NCBI GenBank assembly: GCA_017302655.1
Contig: JAFLDE010000004.1
Coordinates: 1 to 64,000 of the forward strand
DNA length: 64,000 nucleotides
From: Burkholderiales bacterium
GTDB lineage: Bacteria > Pseudomonadota > Gammaproteobacteria > Burkholderiales > Burkholderiaceae_C
Reading direction: 5' to 3'
Part shown: positions 43,321 through 52,710 of the stretch, piece by piece
Layout: each line of letters begins with the position of its first letter
Position numbering within the stretch: the first letter of the stretch is position 1
Program-made: the position numbers and the translations under genes
The notes under the pieces: generated by a model
Seen by the model: the letters and a program-made list of their open reading frames with translations, nothing else
Told to the model about the DNA's origin: nothing
Databases searched by the model: none

Positions 43321-46281
43321 ATGAGCAGCATCCATGAAACTGCCTATCCGCAGCTGCGTGCCGACTTCGCCGAGAAGGACCTTCTGGCGCTGTTCACACC
43401 CACGCCGCAGGAGCGACGATTTATCGCCGAAGCGTACCGGCGCGTCACCACGCAGGCCCTGATTGCTATCCAGCTCAAGGTGCTGCAGCGCCTGGGTTAC
43501 TTCACCATGATGATCGACGTGCCCGCGGTGATCGTTGGGCATGTCTGCCGGCGCCTGCGCATCCCGGTCTTGTCTTCCGCCGCGTTGAAATCCTATGACG
43601 AGTCCGGCAGCAAGTCGATCCACCAGCGCCTGCTTCGCGAATACGTTGGGCTGCGTGTGCTGGGGACTGATGGGCATGACTGGCTGGAGGAGCAAGCCAT
43701 CAAGGCGGCTCAGACCAAGCAGGAATTGCCGGACATCATCAATGTGTTGTTGGAAGAGCTGCTTCACCATCGCTACGAGCTACCCGGCTTCGTCACCTTG
43801 TCGCGCGCCGCGGCTCGTGGTCGAACCAAGGTCAATGGGGAAATCCAGCGCCGGATTGACGCCTCGCTCAACGACCAGCAGCGCGGCCAGATCGACCATC
43901 TGTTCACCACGCGTGCCGGCCGCAGTCAGTGGGAGCAGCTCAAGCGCGAGCCCAAACAGCCCACCGTGCGAGAGGTGGCGAGCTATTTGACACACATAGA
44001 GGCCATGCGCAGGCTGGCCGACGCGCTGCCCAAGCCCGAGGACGTCCCCGTGTCCAAGCGTACCCAGTTCGTGCTCGAAGCGCGGGCTCTGAATGTGCGC
44101 GAGATGATGGCCCTCAAGCCCACCAAGCGCTATGCGCTGGCGGTCCTGCTGATTCAGGCCCAGTTGCAAAAGGCTGTGGACGACGTCGCGGAGATCTTCA
44201 TCCGCACCGTCCGCAACATGCACAACCTGGCCCGCGAGCGCCTGAAGCAGTACCAGCTGGAGCATGTCGAACTGGGTGAGGCCTTGATCGCGCAGTTCCG
44301 GGAGATGCTGACGGCCTTCGAGGACGAGAGCAGCGATCCCGAGCGCGTCCAGAGGATGCGCGGCATGCTGGGCGAAGACCCTGCGGGCTGGATCGAGCGC
44401 TGCGACGAGCACATCGCATTCGCTGGGAACAACTACTACCCGTTCATGCTGCAGCCCTACCGCAGCAAGCGGGCCTTGCTGTTCCAGTGTCTCGACGCCA
44501 TGCTGCTGAAGTCCTCGTCGCCCGACGACAGCCTGCTGCGCGCGATCGCCTGGATGAGCCAATACCGCTCCAGCCACAAGGAGCATGTGCGGGCCGATGC
44601 CGGCTTTGGTGTCGTCGACCTCGACTGGCTGACCGACAAGAAGTGGCGTGCGCTGATCGAGGGAAGCGACGCTTCCTCAGGGCTCGTTCACCGGAAGTAC
44701 CTCGAGCTGTGCGTGTTCTCCCACGTCATGGAGGAGCTGAAGTCGGGCGACCTGTATGTGCAAAACAGCGATCAGTTCGATGACTACCGCGACCATCTGG
44801 TGAGCTGGGAGCAGTTCGATGCCGAGGTAGGGGATTACAGCGCCATGGTGGGCCTGCCGGCCGATGGCAGTGCGTTGGTGGCGCTTCTCAAGCAGCAGTT
44901 GCTGGACCTGTCGCAAAAGGTCGATGACCAGTTCCCGGACAACGAACACGTGGCGATCACCGAGACCGGCCTGCTGATCCGGCGCACCGATCGCATGCCA
45001 CCGCCGGAAGGTTTGCCTGAGGTCGATCAGGCCATCACGAACTCGATGGCCACCACCAGCATCCTGGACGTGCTGACGGAAACGGAGCGTTGGCTCGACT
45101 TGCACAAGCTATTTGGACCCCTCTCAGGCTTTGAGAGCAAGGTCGACGACCCGCGCAAGCGGTTCCTGACCACCTTGTTCTGCTACGGCTGCAACCTGGG
45201 TCCGACCCAGACGGCCCTGTCGGTCAAGGGCCTCTCCAGAAAACAGGTGGCGTGGCTGAACTTGCACCATGTCACCGAAGAGCGCCTGGACAAGGCGATC
45301 TTCAAGGTAGTCAATTCGTACAACCGCTTCTCGTTGCCGCAGTACTGGGGCACGGGCAAGAGCGCCTCGGCCGACGGAACCAAATGGAATGTGTACGAGC
45401 AGAACCTGATGTCCGAATACCACCTGCGCTACGGCGGCTACGGCGGTATCGGGTATTACCACGTCTCCGACATGTACATCGCGCTGTTCGGCAACTTCAT
45501 CCCTTGCGGCGTCTACGAGGCGGTCTACATCCTTGACGGCCTGGTCAAGAACGAGTCAGACATTCAGCCGGACACGCTGCACGGCGACACCCAGGCCCAG
45601 AGTGCCCCTGTGTTCGGCTTGGCGCATTTGCTTGGCATCAAGCTAATGCCCCGCATCCGCAACATCAAGGAGTTGATCTTCTTCAAGGCAGAGCCAGGCG
45701 TGCCCTACAAGCACATTCAAAGCCTGTTCCGCGGCACGATCGACTGGGATCTGCTGGCCTTGCACTATCGGGACATGCAGCGCGTGGCCGTGTCCATCAA
45801 GCTGGGCAAGATCACGCCGTCCATGATCCTGCGGCGCCTGGGTACCTTCAGCCGCAAGAACAAGCTGTACTTCGCCTTCAGGGAGCTCGGGCGGGTGATC
45901 CGCACGATGTTCCTGCTGAACTACATCAACGATGCGGAGTTGCGTCGCTCGATCCACGCCGCGACCAACAAGAGCGAGGAATTCAACAACTTCGTGAAGT
46001 GGCTGTTTTTCGGCGGGGAGGGCACCATTGCGGAGAACCTGCGTCACGAGCAGCGCAAGGTCATCAAGTACAGCCAGCTGGTGGCCAACATGGTCATCCT
46101 GCATAACGTGCAATGGATGTCACGCAGGCTCAAGGAGCTCCAGAGCCAGGGCTTCCAAGTCGGCGAGCCGGTGCTCAAAGCGCTGTCGCCGTACCGGACC
46201 GCGCACATCAACCGCTATGGTGACTACACGCTGGATCTGTCTCGGCCGGTCGAGCCCATTGACTACAAGATCAAATTCTGA
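43321..46281 (+). CDS. tnpA: Tn3 family transposase
   Basis: A 986-residue replicative transposase of normal Tn3-family length. The catalytic D-D-E set is visible: Asp685 (SADGTKW), Asp756 (LHGDTQAQSAPVFGLAHLLG) and Glu886 (NKSEEFNNF). The N-terminus ETAYPQLRADFAEKDLLALFTPTPQE is typical of the Tn4651/Tn5041-like branch. The ATG at 43321 is preferred over an upstream start that adds unlike residues. The stop lies 20 bp from the right inverted repeat, as expected for this family. The frame is intact, so the element may be active. Confidence 0.95.
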   Translation: MSSIHETAYPQLRADFAEKDLLALFTPTPQERRFIAEAYRRVTTQALIAIQLKVLQRLGYFTMMIDVPAVIVGHVCRRLRIPVLSSAALKSYDESGSKSIHQRLLREYVGLRVLGTDGHDWLEEQAIKAAQTKQELPDIINVLLEELLHHRYELPGFVTLSRAAARGRTKVNGEIQRRIDASLNDQQRGQIDHLFTTRAGRSQWEQLKREPKQPTVREVASYLTHIEAMRRLADALPKPEDVPVSKRTQFVLEARALNVREMMALKPTKRYALAVLLIQAQLQKAVDDVAEIFIRTVRNMHNLARERLKQYQLEHVELGEALIAQFREMLTAFEDESSDPERVQRMRGMLGEDPAGWIERCDEHIAFAGNNYYPFMLQPYRSKRALLFQCLDAMLLKSSSPDDSLLRAIAWMSQYRSSHKEHVRADAGFGVVDLDWLTDKKWRALIEGSDASSGLVHRKYLELCVFSHVMEELKSGDLYVQNSDQFDDYRDHLVSWEQFDAEVGDYSAMVGLPADGSALVALLKQQLLDLSQKVDDQFPDNEHVAITETGLLIRRTDRMPPPEGLPEVDQAITNSMATTSILDVLTETERWLDLHKLFGPLSGFESKVDDPRKRFLTTLFCYGCNLGPTQTALSVKGLSRKQVAWLNLHHVTEERLDKAIFKVVNSYNRFSLPQYWGTGKSASADGTKWNVYEQNLMSEYHLRYGGYGGIGYYHVSDMYIALFGNFIPCGVYEAVYILDGLVKNESDIQPDTLHGDTQAQSAPVFGLAHLLGIKLMPRIRNIKELIFFKAEPGVPYKHIQSLFRGTIDWDLLALHYRDMQRVAVSIKLGKITPSMILRRLGTFSRKNKLYFAFRELGRVIRTMFLLNYINDAELRRSIHAATNKSEEFNNFVKWLFFGGEGTIAENLRHEQRKVIKYSQLVANMVILHNVQWMSRRLKELQSQGFQVGEPVLKALSPYRTAHINRYGDYTLDLSRPVEPIDYKIKF

Positions 46282-46301
46282 TTGCCTGACAATGACTTAG
46301 G

Positions 46302-46341
46302 GGCATTTCTGCGGATTTTTCAGGAATCACGGCCAACCCTC
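46302..46341 (-). repeat. right terminal inverted repeat
   Basis: The reverse complement starts GAGGGTTGGCCGTGATTCC and matches the left end over 39 of 40 bases. It begins 20 bp after the tnpA stop. Confidence 0.93.
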
Positions 46342-46346
46342 ATGTT
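46342..46346. repeat. 5 bp target site duplication, right copy (ATGTT)
   Basis: ATGTT directly outside the right inverted repeat, equal to 20543-20547. Confidence 0.93.
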
Positions 46347-46611
46347 GACCGGATTCATGTGGCTGCCTTGTGCCTGGCTGATGCGGCACTGGATCGCGGC
46401 CTTCCACGCCGTGGCGCGTACCCTGCTGCTGCTCGGCGCCTGGCTGCTGGCGCCGTCCGAGGGCTACCTGTGGGCTCCGATCATCGTGCTGAGCCAGTAC
46501 ATCATCACCATCCTCGTGCTCGAGTGGCGCTGGGCAGGCTTGCGTCACAACACCAGCCCCGTGTCGACGCCAAGCCTCGCCGCACCCGAAGGCGGTGCAG
46601 CCATCGCCTGA
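46347..46611 (+). pseudogene. 3' part of the DUF7010-like membrane protein gene split by the transposon
   Basis: The last 88 codons of the interrupted gene: TGFMWLPCAWLMRHWIAAF, two or three hydrophobic helices and a soluble Pro/Ala tail. It continues the frame broken at 20547. A chimeric frame using a TTG at 46282 inside the transposon end could in principle translate this part, but it has no ribosome-binding site. Confidence 0.85.
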
Positions 46612-46712
46612 AACTGGGGGCGACAGGCGCGTGCATGAGCCCTATGCAGCCCGCAGGCTCGTTGGCACGTCACAGCCCCTTATGCTCCGCGCCCCTGTTG
46701 GAACCGACGCCC

Positions 46713-46997
46713 ATGATTCGCCTTGCCGCCACCCTGACCCCTCTGCTGTTGACCGCCGCGTGTGCAACGGATCCTGGCCCCGCACAGAGCGCTGCCGCTC
46801 CAGAAGCCGGCACCGCGCAGGCTGCGGCAGGCAAGCCCAGCGTCAACGAAGTCTGCGAGTGGGCTGCACCCACGGGTTCGCGCTTCAAGCAGAAGGTCTG
46901 CTGGACCGATGCAGAGGCAGCGCAGGCCAAAGACCAGGCGCGCCGCTTCAAGGACTCCTTCGAGCGCACGCCCGCCGTGCAACCGAAGGGCCGCTGA
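46713..46997 (+). CDS. small lipoprotein
   Basis: A 94-residue predicted lipoprotein: MIRLAATLTPLLLTAAC gives lipobox LTAAC with Cys17. The mature part is Ala/Pro-rich, then NEVCEWAAPTGSRFKQKVCWTDAEAAQ with two Cys residues and a charged C-terminus. Proteins of this style with a CEW...VCWTD pattern are common and uncharacterised in Burkholderiales. It is convergent with queG. Confidence 0.65.
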   Translation: MIRLAATLTPLLLTAACATDPGPAQSAAAPEAGTAQAAAGKPSVNEVCEWAAPTGSRFKQKVCWTDAEAAQAKDQARRFKDSFERTPAVQPKGR

Positions 46998-47039
46998 GGA
47001 CTCTTGCCGTCCGGCCATGCTGACCCATCAAAGCCTGCG

Positions 47040-48119
47040 TCAGCATCTCGGGGCCAGAGCCCAGGCGATGTGAGTCGCAACCAGCGGCGAAGCCGTCGGG
47101 AGCGCCTCTTGAAGGGGCTCGCGAAGGCGCATGTCTTCGCGCTGATGCAAAGCATTGCCCAAGGCCACCGCGAGGTTGCGCCGCCAGCGTTCGAAGCCGA
47201 TGCGCCGGACGGGTGAGCCTTCCGTGCGGCGCAGGAACTCGCCCTCATCCCACCGCCAGAGCGCGAGCAGCGTGGGGCCGCTCAGCCCCTCGCGCGGGTC
47301 GAAGTCGGCAAGCGGGCTGCGCTGCGCGTACTTGTTCCAGGGGCAGACGAGTTGGCAGTCATCGCAACCGTAGATGCGGTTGCCCATCAAGGGACGCAAC
47401 TCCACCGGGATTTCGCCTGCGTGCTCAATGGTGAGGTAGCTGATGCAGCGCCGCGCATCCAATCGGTAAGGCGCCAGGATGGCGCCGGTCGGACAGGCAT
47501 CCAGGCAGGCGCTGCAACGGCCACAGTGCTCACTCAGTGGCTCACTGGCGGGCAGCGCCAGGTCGATGTAGATCTCGCCCAGAAAGAACATCGACCCCGC
47601 ATCGCGTTGCAGCAGCAAGGTGTGCTTGCCGCGCCAGCCCAGACCAGCGCGCGTGGCCAACTCCACCTCGAGCACGGGTGCGGAGTCGGTGAAGCAGCGA
47701 TGGCCAAAGGGCCCGATCTGCACCGCCAGTTGGTCGGCCAGGCGCTGTAGGCGCTGGCGCAGCACCTTGTGGTAGTCCCGACCTCGTGCATAGAGGCTGA
47801 TCTGCGCGCTGTCCGGGCGCTGCAGGCCCGCCCACTCGATGGCCTGCCAGCCCGCCGGCGTCTCTCGCGGCAGGTAGTCCATGCGCGCACAGATCACACT
47901 GGCCGTTCCCGGCACCAGTTCGGCGGGCCGGGCGCGGCGCAGGCCGTGCCGCGCCATGTAATGCATGCTGCCGTGGAAGCCGGCGTCCAGCCAGGCGCGC
48001 AGACCGGGCTCAGCGTGAGCCAGGTCGATGGGGGCGATGCCGATTTGGGAGAATCCCAGCGCCCTGCCCCAGGCTTGCAGCTGGGTCACCAGCGCTGCGG
48101 GGTTCGCGACCTGAGACAT
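47040..48119 (-). CDS. queG: epoxyqueuosine reductase
   Basis: A 359-residue cobalamin- and iron-sulfur-dependent enzyme for the last step of queuosine synthesis in tRNA. The two 4Fe-4S motifs are CGRCSACLDACPTGA and CDDCQLVCPWN. The N-terminal part (LGFSQIGIAPIDL, then WLDAGFHGSMHYM) is the DUF1730/cobalamin-binding region. The ATG at 48119 overlaps the divergent tsaE start by two bases, so both promoters lie within the opposing gene. Confidence 0.95.
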   Translation of the reverse strand: MSQVANPAALVTQLQAWGRALGFSQIGIAPIDLAHAEPGLRAWLDAGFHGSMHYMARHGLRRARPAELVPGTASVICARMDYLPRETPAGWQAIEWAGLQRPDSAQISLYARGRDYHKVLRQRLQRLADQLAVQIGPFGHRCFTDSAPVLEVELATRAGLGWRGKHTLLLQRDAGSMFFLGEIYIDLALPASEPLSEHCGRCSACLDACPTGAILAPYRLDARRCISYLTIEHAGEIPVELRPLMGNRIYGCDDCQLVCPWNKYAQRSPLADFDPREGLSGPTLLALWRWDEGEFLRRTEGSPVRRIGFERWRRNLAVALGNALHQREDMRLREPLQEALPTASPLVATHIAWALAPRC

Positions 48120-48594
48120 GGCTGAAATTCTAGAAACCAAGCACCTTCATTGGCCTGACGAGGCCGCCACGCAAGCCGCCGCCGAAGGCCTGGTGCCCAA
48201 CGCGCCGTTGGCCGGCGCCCTCATCACGCTGGAGGGCGGGTTGGGTGCCGGCAAGACCACCTTCGTGCGCCATCTGCTGCGCCGCTTGGGCGCGGAGGGT
48301 CGCATCAAGAGCCCCAGCTACGCCGTCATGGAAAGCTACGAGTTGCCCACCTTGAAGGCCCTGCACTTCGACTTCTACCGCCTGAGCGACCCACGCGAGG
48401 CTGAAGATGCCGGTTTTCGCGAGTTGCTGGCCGGACCGGCGCTCAAGCTCTGCGAATGGCCCGGTCATGCCGGTCCCTTGCTTGAACGCGCGGACCTGCG
48501 CCTACTCCTCGAAGCCGACGAGCACGAAGGGCGCCACGTCACGGCCGAAGCGTTGAGCGTGCGCGGCAGTGCCTTGCTGCACTTTCTGAAATGA
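48118..48594 (+). CDS. tsaE: tRNA threonylcarbamoyladenosine biosynthesis ATPase TsaE
   Basis: A 158-residue P-loop ATPase needed for t6A modification of tRNA. The Walker A motif is LEGGLGAGKTTFVRHLLR (about 39-56). The block KSPSYAVMESYELPTLKALHFDFYRL is conserved in the family. It overlaps the amidase gene by 4 bp, the common proteobacterial tsaE-amiC pairing. Confidence 0.95.
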   Translation: MAEILETKHLHWPDEAATQAAAEGLVPNAPLAGALITLEGGLGAGKTTFVRHLLRRLGAEGRIKSPSYAVMESYELPTLKALHFDFYRLSDPREAEDAGFRELLAGPALKLCEWPGHAGPLLERADLRLLLEADEHEGRHVTAEALSVRGSALLHFLK

Positions 48595-49943
48595 AGCGCC
48601 GCCTGCTCATCGCGCTCGGGTCGGCGACCTGGACCTTGCCGCTGCTGGCCAAGCCAGACGATCCTCGACTGGTGGCCGTTCGCGTCTGGCCGGCGCGGGA
48701 CTACACGCGCGTCACCCTGGAAAGTGACAAGCCGCTGCAGGCGCGCCACTTTCTCACCCCCGACGGTCCGAACCGGTTGGTGCTGGACATTGAGGGGCTG
48801 GACTTGTCGCCTCAACTCAAGGAACTCGTGGCCAAAACGCAGCCGGACGACCCGAACATCGCCGGCGTGCGGGTAGGACAGTACCTGCCCCGAGTGGTAC
48901 GGATCGTGTTTGACCTGCGCCAGCCGATCGCACCGCAGGTGTTCACGCTCAAGCCCGTGGCGGCCTACCAGCACCGATTGGTGCTGGATCTGTACCCGAA
49001 GCAGCCCGCCGCTGATGACCCGCTGCTGGCGCTGATCGAGGAGCGAGAGAGAGAAGACGCGCGCCAAAGCGCAAGAGAGAGCAGCAGCCCGCCCACTTCG
49101 AAGGCGGAGTCGTCGCCGAGTGCCAATGTCGCCTCTGCTGCCGCAATCTCCCCCGCGACCCAGCCCGAGCCGCCCAAGCCAACTCCCGCACCCCTGCCCC
49201 GCCTGCCACGCCATGGCCGCATGGAGCGTCTGGTGGTGGTGGCGCTGGACGCGGGTCACGGCGGCGAAGATCCCGGCGCCATCGGCCCCACGGGCTTGCG
49301 CGAAAAGGACGTGGTCTTGGCCGTGGCCCGGATGCTGCGGGAGCGCTTGGAGGAAGTGCCTGGTCTGCGTGTCCTGATGACGCGGGACGGCGACTACTTC
49401 GTCCCCCTGCAGGAGCGCGTGCGCAAGGCGCGCAAGGTGGGCGCTGACCTGTTCGTCTCCATCCATGCCGACGCCTTCATGCGCCCGCAGGCACGCGGCG
49501 CCTCTGTGTTCGTGTTGAGCGACGGCGCTGCCACCAGCGCCGCTGCGCGCTGGATGGCGCAGCGCGAGAACGCCGCCGACGCGGTCGGCGGCCTCAATGT
49601 TGGCGCGGTGAAGGACCGGGTGGTCCTGCAAACATTGCTTGACATGAGCACCACGGCCCAGATCGAGGACAGCCTGAAGCTTGGCGCGGATGTGCTGGGC
49701 CAACTGGGCAAGGTTGGTCGGCTGCACAAGCCCCGCGTCGAACAAGCCGGGTTCGCCGTGCTCAAGGCACCGGACATTCCCTCCATCCTGGTCGAGACAG
49801 CCTTCATCTCCAACCCGGAGGAGGAAGCCAAGCTGCGTGATTCCGCCTACCGCAGGCGTCTGGTGGACGCCATGGCCCGCGGCCTGCTGCGCTACTTGGC
49901 GCGCCGCCCCGCACTGCGACGGGACGTGAAACCTTCGACCTGA
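48591..49943 (+). CDS. amiC: N-acetylmuramoyl-L-alanine amidase with AMIN domain
   Basis: A 450-residue exported zinc amidase that splits septal peptidoglycan. It has a signal peptide (about 1-20), an AMIN domain (about 27-135), and a Ser/Pro-rich linker (about 150-208). The Amidase_3 domain carries zinc ligands in ALDAGHGGEDPGA, LREKDV and SIHADAF, and a catalytic Glu in VETAFISN. The start overlaps tsaE by 4 bp. It would normally be activated by EnvC/NlpD-type factors, which are not here. Confidence 0.94.
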   Translation: MKRRLLIALGSATWTLPLLAKPDDPRLVAVRVWPARDYTRVTLESDKPLQARHFLTPDGPNRLVLDIEGLDLSPQLKELVAKTQPDDPNIAGVRVGQYLPRVVRIVFDLRQPIAPQVFTLKPVAAYQHRLVLDLYPKQPAADDPLLALIEEREREDARQSARESSSPPTSKAESSPSANVASAAAISPATQPEPPKPTPAPLPRLPRHGRMERLVVVALDAGHGGEDPGAIGPTGLREKDVVLAVARMLRERLEEVPGLRVLMTRDGDYFVPLQERVRKARKVGADLFVSIHADAFMRPQARGASVFVLSDGAATSAAARWMAQRENAADAVGGLNVGAVKDRVVLQTLLDMSTTAQIEDSLKLGADVLGQLGKVGRLHKPRVEQAGFAVLKAPDIPSILVETAFISNPEEEAKLRDSAYRRRLVDAMARGLLRYLARRPALRRDVKPST

Positions 49944-50245
49944 GGACCTGTGTAAGGCGGGACTCTAGGCGCTTGAGCACATGGAGGGACGGGGCCGAGC
50001 GCAGCAACCGCTTGCGGGAGCCCGCGCCTGGTCTCTTCCGTGCGCTCTCATCGGCATGGACCTGACCGCCCGCACCCGCGTGGCAAGAGAGGACCCAGGA
50101 CTGAGGCCCCTCTCCCTGAGTATTTATTCGGAGCCGGCACGGGCGACCCGATCTGTAACATTTCGTTCATGCATACAGCCACCGGGTTTCCCCACGCACC
50201 CCGTTCCGCCCGACCCTTCGCGGCCCCGGCCTCCTGCCTCTTGCC
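49944..50245. other. gene-free intergenic region
   Basis: About 300 bases with no convincing gene on either strand. An AT-richer patch around 50120-50175 (GTATTTATTC, CTGTAACATTTCG) could hold a promoter for the small gene that follows. No terminator with a U-run or RNA gene was recognised. Confidence 0.4.
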
Positions 50246-50458
50246 ATGAACCAAGCTTGGAAGCACTCGCCCACGGCCCTGCTGCTCGGCGTGCTGATGC
50301 TGGCATGGTGGCTCTGGCCCGGCAAGGACGGCGTCCCGCCCAAGACGCAACTCATGGCGCAGGATCCGGCGGCACTGTTGCGCGATCAAGCACCCGCAGC
50401 CGGAGGCGCTGCAAACGCCGCACCGCCCGCGTCTGAGGCCAGCCAAGCGCGCACATGA
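50246..50458 (+). CDS. possible small single-helix membrane protein
   Basis: A 70-residue candidate with one strong membrane helix (about 10-24, TALLLGVLMLAWWLWPG) and an Ala/Pro/Gln-rich tail facing out. No known family. There is no good ribosome-binding site, and other frames are also open, so the call is uncertain. It is convergent with upp. Confidence 0.4.
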   Translation: MNQAWKHSPTALLLGVLMLAWWLWPGKDGVPPKTQLMAQDPAALLRDQAPAAGGAANAAPPASEASQART

Positions 50459-50487
50459 ACCGAACCTGACCCGACCCGACCGAGTCG

Positions 50488-51117
50488 CTACTCCTTGGTG
50501 CCGAAGATCTTGTCTCCGGCGTCACCCAGGCCTGGAATGATGTAGCCCTGCGCGTTGAGGTGCGAGTCGACGGCGGCGGTCCAGCAACGCACATCGGGGT
50601 GCGCAGTTTGCAGGGCCTTCACGCCCTCCGGCGCGGCCACCAGCACCAGCGCCCGCACGTCCTTGCAACCGCGCGCCTTGAGCAGATCGACGGTGGCGAT
50701 CATGCTGCCTGCCGTGGCCAGCATGGGGTCGATGATCAGCGCCGTGCGCTCGTCGAGTTGGCCGACGAAGCGGTCGAAGTAGTTGACCGGCTTGAGCGTC
50801 TCGTGGTCACGCGCCAAGCCCACCACACTCACTTTGGCGTTGGGCAGGATGTCGAGCACGCCATCCAGCATGCCCAGGCCGGCACGCAAGATTGGTACCA
50901 CGGTGACCTTGCGGCCGGCGATCTGGTCGATCTCCGTGGGCCCGCTCCAGCACTCGATGGTGATCTTCTCGGTGGGGAAGTCGGCGGTGGCCTCGTAGGC
51001 CAGCAACCGCGCCACCTCCTGGGTCAGCTCGCGGAACTTCTTCGTGCTGATGTCGGCTTCGCGCATCAGGCCAACCTTGTGCTTGACGAGCGGGTGCTTG
51101 ACTTCGATGACGGACAT
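50488..51117 (-). CDS. upp: uracil phosphoribosyltransferase
   Basis: A 209-residue cytoplasmic enzyme that makes UMP from uracil and PRPP. The PRPP-binding block is [22 protein letters not shown]. The N-terminus [22 protein letters not shown] and the C-terminal [16 protein letters not shown] (uracil-binding region) are family signatures. It lies 8 bp after rlmB on the same strand, so it can be co-transcribed with it. Confidence 0.97.
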   Translation of the reverse strand: MSVIEVKHPLVKHKVGLMREADISTKKFRELTQEVARLLAYEATADFPTEKITIECWSGPTEIDQIAGRKVTVVPILRAGLGMLDGVLDILPNAKVSVVGLARDHETLKPVNYFDRFVGQLDERTALIIDPMLATAGSMIATVDLLKARGCKDVRALVLVAAPEGVKALQTAHPDVRCWTAAVDSHLNAQGYIIPGLGDAGDKIFGTKE

Positions 51118-51125
51118 GACGGGTC

Positions 51126-51878
51126 TCAGCCTCTCTGGCGAAGGGATTCGTACAGGCAGATGCCGGCGGCCACGGAGACGTTCAGGCTCTCCACAGCGCC
51201 TCGCATCGGGATGGAAACCAGGCGGTCGCAGGTCTTGGACGTGAGCTGGCGCAGGCCCCTGCCTTCGGCCCCGAGCACCCAGGCCAGCGGGCCGCCCAGG
51301 GGCGCCTGGTAGATCGAGCCCTCGGCCTGATCCGAGGTACCCACGCAGACGATGTCGCGCTCCTTGAGCTCGCCCAGGGTGCGCGCGAGGTTGGTGACCA
51401 TCAGGTAGGGCACGCTCTCGGCGGCGCCGCTGGCCACTTTGGCCACCGTGGCGTTCAGGCCCACCGCGTGGTCACGCGGTGCCAGCACGGCATGCGCGCC
51501 GGCGCCGTCGGCCACGCGCAGGCAGGCACCGAGGTTGTGCGGGTCGGTCACGCCGTCCAGCACCAGCAGCAGGGGCGTTTCACCGCGCGCCTGCACGTCA
51601 TCGAGCAGATCGTCGAGGGAGTGCTGCTGCTTGATCGGCTCCACCTTGGCCACGATGCCCTGGTGGCGATCGCTGCGCGCCAGGCGGTCGAGTTGCAAGA
51701 CCTCGGTCTCGGCGGTCTTGATGCCGGCTTCTGCGGCGCGTGCCAGCAGGCTTTTCATGCGCGCATCGCGCCGGCTGGCGTCGAACAACACCAACTGGAC
51801 GCTGCCGGGGGCAATCTTCAGCCGCGTACTGACAGCATGGAAGCCGAACAGCACGCTGCGGGGTTTGGATTCGGTCAT
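51126..51878 (-). CDS. rlmB: 23S rRNA (guanosine(2251)-2'-O)-methyltransferase RlmB
   Basis: A 250-residue SPOUT methyltransferase. The N-terminal substrate-binding domain starts [12 protein letters not shown]. The knotted SAM-binding domain has the conserved blocks [36 protein letters not shown] and [22 protein letters not shown]. The ATG at 51878 gives the normal start and overlaps the upstream gene by 4 bp. Confidence 0.95.
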   Translation of the reverse strand: MTESKPRSVLFGFHAVSTRLKIAPGSVQLVLFDASRRDARMKSLLARAAEAGIKTAETEVLQLDRLARSDRHQGIVAKVEPIKQQHSLDDLLDDVQARGETPLLLVLDGVTDPHNLGACLRVADGAGAHAVLAPRDHAVGLNATVAKVASGAAESVPYLMVTNLARTLGELKERDIVCVGTSDQAEGSIYQAPLGGPLAWVLGAEGRGLRQLTSKTCDRLVSIPMRGAVESLNVSVAAGICLYESLRQRG

Positions 51879-52582
51879 GCGGCCATTGTCCGTTGCCACA
51901 GCGTCAGCAGGCCGATGAGCACCGGCTGGTGCAGCAGGTAAAAGCTCAAGGGCCACTGGCCCAGGCGAACCAACGGAGCCGGGGCGCTGCCGGCCAGCCA
52001 GCCGCGCAGCGAGGTCGACTGGGCGGCCACCAGGCCCACCAGCAGCGGCGCCGCCCAGGGCAGCAGCGGCACGTAGTCCTCGGTGACGGGCTTGTGCGTC
52101 ACCAGGCCCGCCCAGTTGGTGAGGCGGGAGTCGAAAACGGGGTGCTGCACGGCGTGCGGCAGGGCCACGGCGGCGGCCGCCAGCAACAGAAGCGCGGGGC
52201 TTGGCAGTCGCGCCAGGCCAAATTGCGCCAGCGGCAGCAACACCGCGAAAGCGTGCAACACGCCAAAGCTGATGTAACTCTTGGGGAAGGCGAGCCAAGA
52301 CCCGACGCTGACCAACAGCGCCGCCCCGGCCACTTGCATCCAGCGGCGCCAGAACGCGGCGGGCTCGCGCTGGCGCGACACACCGAGCGCCAGCCCCGCC
52401 CAGAACAGAAACCCGGACAGGATGGCGACGCGCTGCCCGATCCATAACGGGTCCGAGTAGAAGTTCCACGTGGTGACGCGGAACCACGCCAAGTCAAAGC
52501 AGAAGTGGAAGGCCGCCATCCACAGCATCCAGGTCGCGCGCAGCGCATCCAAGCGGGGCAAGCGGGGGTTCAGCTGGGGCAT
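51875..52582 (-). CDS. DUF1624-like (heparan-alpha-glucosaminide N-acetyltransferase catalytic domain) membrane protein
   Basis: A 235-residue inner-membrane protein with about seven helices. The opening PRLDALRATWMLWMAAFHFCFDLAWF and the end QWPLSFYLLHQPVLIGLL are the DUF1624/acyltransferase-like signature; His residues in both may act in acyl transfer. The true substrate in bacteria is unknown. The stop overlaps the rlmB start (ATGA), indicating co-transcription with rlmB and upp. Confidence 0.85.
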   Translation of the reverse strand: MPQLNPRLPRLDALRATWMLWMAAFHFCFDLAWFRVTTWNFYSDPLWIGQRVAILSGFLFWAGLALGVSRQREPAAFWRRWMQVAGAALLVSVGSWLAFPKSYISFGVLHAFAVLLPLAQFGLARLPSPALLLLAAAAVALPHAVQHPVFDSRLTNWAGLVTHKPVTEDYVPLLPWAAPLLVGLVAAQSTSLRGWLAGSAPAPLVRLGQWPLSFYLLHQPVLIGLLTLWQRTMAA

Positions 52583-52710
52583 GGCGCGCAGTGTCGCCGC
52601 GCCATTCGGGGCATTTGCCCCAACTCTGATCCGGCCGCCCTGGGGGTTCGACGCCTGCACTCATTGGCACGGCACTTGCCCTTGCAGCTCCAACCTCTTG
52701 GAGTGTCCCC

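Larger units (their letters stand above)
20548..46341. mobile_element. 25.8 kb Tn3-family transposon (Tn4651-like) carrying TIR-domain and heavy-metal resistance cargo
   Basis: The element is bounded by ~40 bp inverted repeats with 39 of 40 positions matching and by ATGTT target duplications. It carries tnpA at the right end (43321-46281) and a TnpS/TnpT-type resolution module with a palindromic site in the middle (25316-27611). Cargo left of the resolution module is a seven-gene TIR/SLOG operon; cargo right of it is a cadmium-zinc-cobalt resistance island. The Tn4651 group is known for TnpS/TnpT instead of a serine resolvase. Intact ends, an intact transposase frame and an exactly restorable target gene suggest a fairly recent single insertion. 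Confidence 0.93.

Noticed and set aside
20548-46341. Composite transposon or integrative element flanked by insertion sequences
   Set aside because: No IS copies lie at the ends; the inverted repeats, 5 bp duplication and single tnpA fit a unit Tn3-family transposon.
20548-46341. Serine resolvase (TnpR) with a res site
   Set aside because: No serine recombinase gene was found; resolution is assigned to the tyrosine recombinase pair.
46282-46611. A chimeric gene starting in the transposon end
   Set aside because: It begins with TTG right after the tnpA stop and reads through the inverted repeat; it is only the open tail of the split host gene.
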